A DNA stretch of 37,999 nucleotides, from positions 1-37,999 of the forward strand of contig JAEXSP010000021.1 of assembly GCA_023453795.1 (NCBI GenBank), given 5' to 3'. This stretch comes from Bacillota bacterium. GTDB taxonomy: Bacteria; Bacillota; Clostridia; Acetivibrionales; JAEXSP01. Numbering within the stretch: the first letter of the stretch is position 1; every line of letters starts with the position of its first letter. The notes under the pieces are model-generated. The model searched no databases. It worked only from the letters and a program-made list of their open reading frames with translations, and was not told where the DNA came from. The translations under genes and the position numbers were made by a program. Positions 24,394-31,579 of the stretch are shown one piece after another.

Positions 24394-25767
24394 CTACTCT
24401 TTCACCCTCGTTATCAATACCACACACTCCACGTGAGCCGTCCATGGGAACATATCCACCGGCTGCACCTCTTTCACGGTAAAACCGTTATTGGACAAAT
24501 AATTGAGATCCCGTGCAAGTGTTGACGGATTGCAGGAAACATACACTATACGTTTGGGCTGCATACTGACCAACGTCTGAAGCAATTTCTCGTCGCAGCC
24601 CTTCCTTGGCGGATCAACCACGACAACATCTGCTCTGATCCCCTGTTCATACAACATGGGAATTACCTTTTCCGCTTCACCGGCTATAAATTCTGTGTTT
24701 TTTACACCGTTCAGCTCTGCATTCTTTTTTGCATCCCTAATTGCTTCTTCTACAACCTCTACACCGTATACTTTGCCAGCTTTTTCCGATAGAAAAAGAG
24801 AAATAGTGCCTATCCCGCAGTAAACATCAAAGACAGTCTCGCTTCCTGAAAGGCTTGCATATTCAAGAGCTTTGCTGTAAAGAATCTCTGTCTGCACCGG
24901 ATTAACCTGGAAAAAGGAAAGCGGTGATATTTCGAACTTGAACTGACCTATATAATCCGTAATCGTTCCCTCGCCATAGATTCTGATATTCTCTTTCCCC
25001 AATATTACATTCGTACTCATAGTATTTACATTCAACATGATGCTTTTTATTTGAGGTATTTCACCTGTCAGCCTGTCTATTAGCTTTTGCTTTGCAGGCA
25101 GATCTCTGCCATTGATAACAATCACAACCATGACCTCTCCTGTTTTAAATCCCACCCTGGTCATGATGTGTCTTATTAGTCCCTTTCCGGTTTCTTCATT
25201 GTACACGCTTATTTTATTCTCAACGATAAAGCCCCCAACCAAGAATCTGATTTTATCACTCAATTCATCCTGAATACCGCACGAACCGCTGTCGACAATA
25301 TCATGACTTCTTCGTGCATAGAACCCCGAGACAACCTCCTGTCCCGACATGCCTACCGGAAATTGGGCCTTATTTCTGTAGTTCAAAGGCTTTGCCATTC
25401 CAATGGCATCATGCACGGGCAACTCTCCCAGCTTCCCAATCCTTTTTAAGTTCTCCTTGACCTGGTTAGTTTTGTATTTGAGCTGAGCATCATAGCTAAG
25501 ATGCTGCAGGTTGCACCCCCCACAGCGTTTAAAGGCTTTGCAGAATGGTTCTGCCCTATCTGGTGAAGCTTTCTTTACCGTTATAAGCTTCCCTATAGAA
25601 AAGTTCTTATTTATCTTAATTATCTTGACATCAATAACTTCACCCTCCAGAGCATCGTCGACAAACACCGTAAAGCCGTTGATTCTGCCTACTCCCTGAC
25701 CTTCATGGGTCATGCCTGTTATTTCCATAGCATATATTTCATTCTTTTTTACTTCCAGCAAATCCAT
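24394..25767 (-). CDS. rlmD: 23S rRNA (uracil-C5)-methyltransferase, RlmD/RumA type
   Basis: 457 residues, complete. The N-terminal TRAM domain (about 6-65) binds RNA. A 4Fe-4S cluster is predicted on C76, C82, C85 (FCKAFKRCGGC) and C163 (GSCGIQ). The SAM-binding motif is VFDVYCGIGTISLFL. DPPRKGC and YVSCNPSTLARDL follow, the latter with the catalytic cysteine, and the end is FPWTAHVECVVLITRVKE. The enzyme uses S-adenosylmethionine to make 5-methyluridine in 23S rRNA (or tRNA in some paralogs; Firmicutes members vary). It is transcribed alone. Its 3' end shares short DNA and protein motifs with the two repeats that flank the 14.5-21.1 kb block. Confidence 0.93.
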   Translation of the reverse strand: MDLLEVKKNEIYAMEITGMTHEGQGVGRINGFTVFVDDALEGEVIDVKIIKINKNFSIGKLITVKKASPDRAEPFCKAFKRCGGCNLQHLSYDAQLKYKTNQVKENLKRIGKLGELPVHDAIGMAKPLNYRNKAQFPVGMSGQEVVSGFYARRSHDIVDSGSCGIQDELSDKIRFLVGGFIVENKISVYNEETGKGLIRHIMTRVGFKTGEVMVVIVINGRDLPAKQKLIDRLTGEIPQIKSIMLNVNTMSTNVILGKENIRIYGEGTITDYIGQFKFEISPLSFFQVNPVQTEILYSKALEYASLSGSETVFDVYCGIGTISLFLSEKAGKVYGVEVVEEAIRDAKKNAELNGVKNTEFIAGEAEKVIPMLYEQGIRADVVVVDPPRKGCDEKLLQTLVSMQPKRIVYVSCNPSTLARDLNYLSNNGFTVKEVQPVDMFPWTAHVECVVLITRVKE

Positions 25768-25842
25768 ATCCTTTACCCTCCAGATGACAATACTTAGATA
25801 TTAAATTGTATTAATTGTGTTAGCTTTGCTGACTTTCAGCGG

Positions 25843-25867
25843 CAAAAAGAAAGTCCCCTCAGGGACC
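25843..25867 (-). terminator. Intrinsic terminator of the chemotaxis receptor gene
   Basis: On the minus strand GTCCC-TGAG-GGGAC is followed by TTTCTTTTTG, about 115 bp after the receptor stop codon and upstream of rlmD. It separates the two transcripts. Confidence 0.85.
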
Positions 25868-25981
25868 AATAAAATATATTTGAATCAGTATACCTATTCC
25901 TGATTATACCAGAATTAATACCCCAATATACGATATACAACATATTTCCCAATATTAAACCCTGATTTTTATCCCCCAGGC

Positions 25982-28318
25982 TCAAATCTTAACCTGTTCA
26001 ACAACCTTGCTGAGTTTATCATATGCTTCATCAAGCTTATGTGAAATAGCTTCGATTTCTTTAATAGTCTTCGCCTGCTCCATTAAGTTTTTATTAATAT
26101 CATCCTGATTAAGTACAGTCTCGGTGGTATTATCAGCATATTCACCTACAGCCTTCACCAGCTCCTCTGTGGCATTAGACTGTTTATATGCCATTTCTGC
26201 AGTTTTTCTTACAGATTCTACAACAAACCTTACAGACCCTATGACATCGTTAATATTAGCTTTGACATTGCAGATTTTTTCTACACCTTCTTCAACGCCT
26301 TGAACACCTTGATTCATGTTGTCCACTGTCGCCTGTACTCTGTTCTGGATTTCCTTTATCAGATTCTTTATTTCTCCGGCAGCCTTATTACTTCCGTCAG
26401 ACAGCTTCCTTATTTCATCTGCCAAAACAGTAAAGCCCTTGCCCTGTTGTCCTGCGCGTGCAGCCTCGATTGCTGCGTTCAGAGCCAGAAGATTTGTTCG
26501 TGTCGCTATCTCTGTTATTGTATTTGTGATGTCACCGATCTTATCAGAAGACTCTTCCAGCATTTCTATGGACGAGGCAATCTGCTGAACGGTTTCAGTT
26601 ACTTTCCGGATTACCGCTTCTGCCTCTTCAACAGACCGTTCCCCTGTAGATGCAGCCTCTATCGCCTTCATGCCATCGTCAATTACTTTTGATGTTGCAT
26701 CCGATACCCCTTTAACCCCGCAAACCAGTTCATTAACATCAGCAAAGCTCTCAGCCTTAACTTTTTTTCTGCTTTTCGTCTTGGCCACCTCTTTTAACCC
26801 GTCAGTGATTTTATTTGCATTTTCTCTGCTCGATGTGAAAACCTCTGAAAGCTTTTGTTTGAGAGAGCTTATATCCTTGTTGGTGCTTATTACCTGACCG
26901 ACAATTTTTTGCTGTCCATCCAGCACATTATTAACCTTCTGACCAAGCTCCCCTATTTCATCCCTGCTCTTAACGACCGCTCTTACCGTAAGATCGCCTT
27001 TTTCAGCTTTACTTAGCAGCCCTATTAAATTTCTTATCGGTCCTGTAATGTTAATGGAAAGAATAAGTGCTATCCCCATACCCAGGAGCAGTGAAATCAA
27101 AGTTATTACAACAAGTGCAAGCATTATACCGGTTTTAATATCCTGTGACTTGTCAATATCCTTAGAAAGATAATCCTTAAAGGACTTTTCCAGCGTTTTA
27201 ATCACAGCTGTACAGTTTTTTAGTATTTCGGTTGAATTCCTGTACTGTTTCTGAAGCTCTTGACTTCTTATTCTCTTGATTTCCGCAGCCATTGGCTCCA
27301 GCATTTCATTAGTCCTTACCATGCCTGACCGTATTTTGCTCAAATTAGATTGATCCTGCTCCGGTATGATTTTGGACAAGCTGCTGAGGTAACCTCTGGC
27401 TTTAGAAGCAGCAAGGTTATATTTTTCAAAGCTATCGTCAAGCAGAATTGAAGCTTCCCCCACAAAGTTAGCTTTTTCGCTTGTCCAATATAAAAGGCTG
27501 TTCAAGATTTCCAATATCCCTATATCTTTTTGTATATCCTTAATATTTATTGAAACTTCAAGAGCCTTTATCTCATTGCTGCCTTCTTCAAGTTTTTCCA
27601 ATCCGGCATAAAGTGCTGTTAACTCTGAAGCGATTGAACCAATAGTACTTTCGATTCCAGACAGTTCTTTTTGTTCGGAGGTCTCTTCAAAGCTGTCTTT
27701 TAGAGCTTCCAATGTTTCAATTATTTTCTCTTTCTTTTTAAGTAAAATCCCCGCTTGAGATTCTGCCTTTAAAGTTCTGCCATCTATTTCTTTGAGAGCT
27801 TCTCCCGCCCTTTCAAGTTTGTTTCGCAGGCGAAGCTTAACAAGGCTTTCATACTTCACCTGACTGTCAAGCAAACTTTGGTATTTATCTTTATATTCGG
27901 AATACAAATTCTGAAGCTCTTTCTTTTTTTCTTTTACCACTAATGGAAGTATTTGATTGTTGAAAATGTCTGAATATTGCTTGTTTAAAGAGGAAAGCTC
28001 ATTCAGCTTCGCCTTGTCCTCAGCTTTTAGAGATTCTTTATGCAGATCCTTTATTACTTTGTCTATGGAAGCTTTTTGGAAATTAAACAGGTCTGCCGAG
28101 TTTTCCATGTTGATTATGGAACCTGACAAAATCTGCTGTTCAAGGCAAAGCGAGTCCTTAACTTCACTGATACGGCTTTCCAGCTGCTTGTTGCGGTCAA
28201 TGCTGTCAACTCTGCTGATAATACGGTTATATCCCCATAAGGAGATGAGCAGAGAAGCTATTGACACTACAATAACCGCTGCAAATCCAAGTATTAACTT
28301 GCCCCTGACATTTATCAT
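25982..28318 (-). CDS. Methyl-accepting chemotaxis protein with large helical sensor domain
   Basis: 778 residues, ATG at 28318, GGTGAGGAT upstream. Membrane helix 1 is residues 8-29 (LILGFAAVIVVSIASLLISL), then a ~365-residue extracellular region, almost all charged helix with coiled-coil character. Membrane helix 2 is 396-423 (IMLALVVITLISLLLGMGIA). A HAMP domain follows (INITGPIRNLIGLLSKAEKG). The cytoplasmic signalling hairpin is conserved: RTNLLALNAAIEAARAGQQG, KGFTVLADEIRKLSDGS. It senses a stimulus and controls CheA through CheW. The extracellular domain is much longer than the ~150 residues of four-helix-bundle receptors, hinting at an unusual ligand or contact signal. No che genes are nearby. 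Confidence 0.93.
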   Translation of the reverse strand: MINVRGKLILGFAAVIVVSIASLLISLWGYNRIISRVDSIDRNKQLESRISEVKDSLCLEQQILSGSIINMENSADLFNFQKASIDKVIKDLHKESLKAEDKAKLNELSSLNKQYSDIFNNQILPLVVKEKKKELQNLYSEYKDKYQSLLDSQVKYESLVKLRLRNKLERAGEALKEIDGRTLKAESQAGILLKKKEKIIETLEALKDSFEETSEQKELSGIESTIGSIASELTALYAGLEKLEEGSNEIKALEVSINIKDIQKDIGILEILNSLLYWTSEKANFVGEASILLDDSFEKYNLAASKARGYLSSLSKIIPEQDQSNLSKIRSGMVRTNEMLEPMAAEIKRIRSQELQKQYRNSTEILKNCTAVIKTLEKSFKDYLSKDIDKSQDIKTGIMLALVVITLISLLLGMGIALILSINITGPIRNLIGLLSKAEKGDLTVRAVVKSRDEIGELGQKVNNVLDGQQKIVGQVISTNKDISSLKQKLSEVFTSSRENANKITDGLKEVAKTKSRKKVKAESFADVNELVCGVKGVSDATSKVIDDGMKAIEAASTGERSVEEAEAVIRKVTETVQQIASSIEMLEESSDKIGDITNTITEIATRTNLLALNAAIEAARAGQQGKGFTVLADEIRKLSDGSNKAAGEIKNLIKEIQNRVQATVDNMNQGVQGVEEGVEKICNVKANINDVIGSVRFVVESVRKTAEMAYKQSNATEELVKAVGEYADNTTETVLNQDDINKNLMEQAKTIKEIEAISHKLDEAYDKLSKVVEQVKI

Positions 28319-28516
28319 CAGATTATCCTCACCTAAACATACTTAATATAAATAGACTATTCTCCATTCTAATGCAAAATCCTTCTTAAATCGTCAAAAC
28401 AACAAAATCATTGCACATAATACACCTGAGAATTATCATATTTTAGATCATTCTGTATGAAAATAATTTACATTTAGTGCTTTCATTTATATATGTTTTC
28501 ATGATATATTATATAT

Positions 28517-28655
28517 GCTGACAAACCATTTGTTTGAGCAATCACACTTGTGGCGTCAGCTTATTTGTCTTATATAAGTTGAAAATAATTTATGTACTCA
28601 ACCATCTTTCGTACTAATTATTTAATTCAACTTATACACTTGAATTAAATTCAAG
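28517..28655. repeat. Cluster of hairpins and a palindrome in a 398-bp gene-free stretch
   Basis: The interval 28319-28716 has no gene. It holds three symmetric elements. (1) GCTGAC (28517-28522) pairs with GTCAGC (28555-28560), enclosing CAAAC/GTTTG and CACA/TGTG hairpins. (2) Arms TATAAGTTGAA (28573-28583) and TTCAACTTATA (28626-28636) pair perfectly, and pairing continues inward (AATAATT, GTAC) to a ~64-nt hairpin. (3) CTTGAATTAAATTCAAG (28639-28655) is a perfect 17-bp palindrome, operator-like. A -10-like TATAAT lies at 28683-28688, upstream of the peptidase gene. Confidence 0.6.
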
Positions 28656-28716
28656 CAGGCAGGCAATAATTTGGGCATGTTGTATAATCAGTAAATGAAG
28701 TCTGGGTGGTACAAAA

Positions 28717-29631
28717 ATGGAAAAGGGTAAGCTGAAAAAGGAGAAACGATATCTCTCTATAGTATTGGTTCCCCATTTTTCTGATAAAGTAAAGAAAATA
28801 AGAATATCTTCCCTTTTAATAAAAGTCATTGGTTCGGCACTGATTCTTCTCACAGTGAGCTTAGTATGCTTTACTGTTTACACTGCAACTCAGAATGGAA
28901 AACTGAAATCAAATATATCTCAGCTGTCCGACCTGAACGCAGAGCAACAAAAAATGCTTCAGCAAAAGGCAAAAACGATTACTTCACTTGAACAGAATAA
29001 GATAAAAGCTAGTAAAACTGCAAAAGACTTTTTGGAAAAATACAGGGAAATTACAGAAAACTACATTACAAGCCGTTCAGGGACAGGCAGAATAAGTTCA
29101 GGTCAAAACAGCACCTCATTCATGGAGGATTTACGGAATTTAAAGGAATTAATGAATGGTTTTAACAAAATAGTGGATTCCAACGAATCACTCTCATCTT
29201 CCCTGTCCGGCACAGAAACCAAGCTAAACTCATATATTCGATCTATCCCGACTGAATGGCCGGCATCAGGAACCGTAACATCATACTTTGATATAAGAAA
29301 AGATCCGTTTACACGGGCCAAAAAGTTTCACGAAGGTCTGGATATCGCTGCTACATATGGCAATGCCATCCGAGCTTCAGGTGATGGAACTGTGATCTTC
29401 TCCGGCAGGAAAGGAAGCTTTGGAAACTGCATTATAATAAGCCATGGGCATGGATTGAAAACACTTTACGGGCATTGTTCAAAACTTCTCGCAAGTGAAG
29501 GCAGTAAGGTAAAAAAAGGCCAATTGATCGCAAGAGTCGGGAGTACCGGTCGAAGTACCGGAGCTCATCTTCATTTTGGCATTTATCTTTATGATAGTCC
29601 TGTGAATCCGCTTAAATACCTTGATAAATAA
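28717..29631 (+). CDS. Membrane-anchored M23 peptidoglycan endopeptidase
   Basis: 304 residues. A basic N-terminus is followed by one membrane helix (about 33-56), a coiled coil (about 60-110: LSDLNAEQQKMLQQKAKTI), a linker, and a C-terminal M23/LytM domain. The zinc ligands are present: H205 and D209 in FHEGLDIAA, and H284/H286 in GAHLHFGIYLYDSP, with the conserved SHGHGLKTLYGHCS between them. It cuts peptide crosslinks in peptidoglycan outside the membrane. The bactofilin gene starts 17 bases after the stop, the recurrent M23-bactofilin pair in which the cytoskeletal protein positions the hydrolase. GGGTGG at 28704 is the ribosome binding site. Confidence 0.93.
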   Translation: MEKGKLKKEKRYLSIVLVPHFSDKVKKIRISSLLIKVIGSALILLTVSLVCFTVYTATQNGKLKSNISQLSDLNAEQQKMLQQKAKTITSLEQNKIKASKTAKDFLEKYREITENYITSRSGTGRISSGQNSTSFMEDLRNLKELMNGFNKIVDSNESLSSSLSGTETKLNSYIRSIPTEWPASGTVTSYFDIRKDPFTRAKKFHEGLDIAATYGNAIRASGDGTVIFSGRKGSFGNCIIISHGHGLKTLYGHCSKLLASEGSKVKKGQLIARVGSTGRSTGAHLHFGIYLYDSPVNPLKYLDK

Positions 29632-29647
29632 ATTTAGGAGGTTTGTT

Positions 29648-30100
29648 ATGCTAAATAAAAGAAAGGACGCTGTTTCAGCTGAGAATGTCGATACTATCAT
29701 AGGTGCAAACACGGTTTTTGAAGGTAATATTGTTTCCGAGGGTACAGTAAAAGTTGAAGGCAAGGTTAAAGGCGACATTAAAGTGGCCGGGGATGCCGTC
29801 ATCGGCAGTAATGCTGTCATCAGCGGAAACATTTCAGCAAATAATGTCCATCTTTCCGGCACAATAGAAGGTAACATTTATTCAAAAGGAATGCTTCGCA
29901 TCCTGTCTACAGCTAAATTATACGGAGACATTCATGTACATAGCTTTGTTGCAGATGAGGGAGGGGTATTCCAGGGCAAATGCAGCATGCTTGAGGATGC
30001 AGAGCCTGAGAAGACTTTTGACAAACCCGGGCATAAAAAAAACATTAAGGACTATAAAAAAGGTTCCGCACCCGATCATACATATGATGAAAAAAATTAG
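29648..30100 (+). CDS. Bactofilin (polymer-forming cytoskeletal protein)
   Basis: 150 residues from ATG at 29648, with a perfect AGGAGG 6 bases upstream. The core is a chain of short beta-helix turns with hydrophobic periodicity: DTIIGANTVFEGNIVSEGTV, KVEGKVKGDIKVAGDAVIGS, NAVISGNISANNVHLSGTIE, followed by GNIYSKGMLRILSTAKLYGD. This is the bactofilin domain (DUF583), which forms nucleotide-free filaments on the inner membrane face. The tail (from about 115) is charged and disordered, rich in lysine. It is co-transcribed with the M23 peptidase and probably directs local wall cutting during shape change or sporulation. Confidence 0.93.
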   Translation: MLNKRKDAVSAENVDTIIGANTVFEGNIVSEGTVKVEGKVKGDIKVAGDAVIGSNAVISGNISANNVHLSGTIEGNIYSKGMLRILSTAKLYGDIHVHSFVADEGGVFQGKCSMLEDAEPEKTFDKPGHKKNIKDYKKGSAPDHTYDEKN

Positions 30101-30129
30101 AGCAGCGCATAGCAGCAAATATTCGACAA

Positions 30130-30163
30130 GGGTATGACGTAAACCATACCCTATTCTTATTCT
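30130..30163 (+). terminator. Terminator between bactofilin and yunB
   Basis: GGGTATG (30130-30136) pairs with CATACCC (30145-30151), followed by TATTCTTATTCT. The two flanking genes converge on it, so it may act in both directions. The T-run overlaps the last codons of yunB. Confidence 0.7.
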
Positions 30164-30786
30164 GTCAATGTAGATTCCGACAAAAGCATATTTATAGATA
30201 CTCCTATTACTTTGTAATTCAGTGGCGCATCTATTGCTATTTTTATTGCTGAATGCAAATAAATCTTCTGAATAGTTCTATTATTCTGGTCGGTATAAAT
30301 CTTATTAGTCAACTCACTTTTGGGCTTTGAGCACAGGTGGATTTTTACTTTAATAAGCGGGCCAAAGCCTGACAGCTTATCCCCCATGACTGCTCCAAGC
30401 CTGGCTTTGGCATACACATGCCAGTTTTGTCCGAAAGCATAGTTCAAAGCATTGTCAACATTCGCCTCAAATTCACTTTGCTTAAATGTGTTTGGCTGAA
30501 TGAAAACAATATTTCCTTTCGCATCCCTTTCAACTGTTGTTAGATCAACAAAGTTCGTATCGGGATACTTTTCACGGATCAAATCATTGACTGCAGCTGT
30601 CATAAAAGCTTCCGTCTTTTCTCTCGTATCTTCTGCAAGATAGGGCATCAGTCTTTGATCTGTAAATGAGGCTATTGCCGTAAGGATGACAAGTATTACG
30701 ATAAGCTTTGAGAACAAATGCACCCTTCCTGCGTTGCGTTTCCTTACATACCAAAGCCGACGATAAAGAATTGTGCTTCTTATCAT
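30157..30786 (-). CDS. yunB: Sporulation protein YunB
   Basis: 209 residues, ATG at 30786 with AAGGGG upstream. After a basic start there is one membrane helix (about 25-43: LFSKLIVILVILTAIASF), then the YunB domain: AVNDLIREKYPDTNFVDLTT, ERDAKGNIVFIQPNTFKQ, LGAVMGDKLSGFGPLIKVKI and the C-terminal INMLLSES. In Bacillus subtilis yunB is expressed in the mother cell under SigE and is needed for normal spore formation. The C-terminus departs somewhat from the typical GVPI-type ending, but the length is right. It lies 65 bp behind the XRE regulator on the same strand. Confidence 0.82.
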   Translation of the reverse strand: MIRSTILYRRLWYVRKRNAGRVHLFSKLIVILVILTAIASFTDQRLMPYLAEDTREKTEAFMTAAVNDLIREKYPDTNFVDLTTVERDAKGNIVFIQPNTFKQSEFEANVDNALNYAFGQNWHVYAKARLGAVMGDKLSGFGPLIKVKIHLCSKPKSELTNKIYTDQNNRTIQKIYLHSAIKIAIDAPLNYKVIGVSINMLLSESTLTE

Positions 30787-30851
30787 AAAAACAACCCCTT
30801 ACCCCATAATATGGAGGAAGAGGCAATTGTGTTACAGTCATTATTTAACTT

Positions 30852-31304
30852 CTATAGCTGTACAAGCTGAAATGCCATATATCTTTTCAGAGTGGTATCA
30901 ATCTGAATACTAATATCTTCAAGGAAAAGCTCATAAAGTTCCTTGTTTTCGATCAGGTATTTGCTTTCAAGAGTCTTGTCAATTATACTGCAAGCCTTTT
31001 TCAGGACCTCTTTGTCTTCAAGCACCTTGAAGTTCCTGTCCTTTGCCAGAATAAGCTTTAATAAAGTCGGTATCTTCAGATTTAAATTTTCATTTGAACT
31101 ATCCAGTCCGAGAAGCATATCTATGTCTATGTCCAGCTCACGTATTATTCTTAATACGGTCTCGAGCTTGGGATTAGCCTTCCTGCCGTTTTCAAGCTGT
31201 GAGAGATATCCCGGAGAAATCCCAATGGATTTTGCAAAATCAACCAAAGTAAAATTCTTTTCTTCTCTTTTTGCTTTTATTATTTCCCCTACTTTGATTT
31301 CCAT
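30852..31304 (-). CDS. XRE-family transcriptional regulator
   Basis: 150 residues from ATG at 31304; a second ATG at 31307 is equally possible (GGAGG is 7 or 4 bases upstream). The N-terminal lambda-repressor-type HTH is clear (about 5-60): GEIIKAKREEKNFTLVDFAK, SIGISPGYLSQLENGRK, ANPKLETVLRIIRELDID. The C-terminal ~90 residues are helical and charged and probably serve dimerisation or ligand binding; no known domain was recognised. It precedes yunB on the same strand and is divergent from the PBP1A gene, so it may control either. Confidence 0.88.
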   Translation of the reverse strand: MEIKVGEIIKAKREEKNFTLVDFAKSIGISPGYLSQLENGRKANPKLETVLRIIRELDIDIDMLLGLDSSNENLNLKIPTLLKLILAKDRNFKVLEDKEVLKKACSIIDKTLESKYLIENKELYELFLEDISIQIDTTLKRYMAFQLVQL

Positions 31305-31509
31305 CATAAAGCCTCCATACATTTATATTTATAGTTTATACAAGAAATGATATTTTTTCAACAGTAATCGTTGCACGCTTTTCCCCACGGGAAAATACTT
31401 GGTTAAAAGGGAGACCAATTTCAGTGTATAGCCGTCAAAAAGACTAAACAGCATCAATTTCGGCAACAATGTATAAATATGGAAACTTTGCTATTAATGG
31501 TGTTAAAAG

Positions 31510-31539
31510 TTCGTGAATTATTATTTTTTATGTTATAAT
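31510..31539 (+). promoter_or_regulatory. Extended -10 promoter of the PBP1A gene
   Basis: TGTTATAAT (31531-31539) is a consensus -10 with the extended TG element. A weak -35 TTCGTG lies 18 bp upstream (31510-31515). It is 40 bp from the start codon and points to the PBP gene. Confidence 0.6.
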
Positions 31540-31579
31540 CTATAAATGGGTTATATCAAATATGTTATAGGAGGAATAT

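Noticed and set aside
28632..28853. Minus-strand frame at the start of the M23 peptidase gene
   Set aside because: It overlaps the real coding start and has no family resemblance or ribosome binding site.
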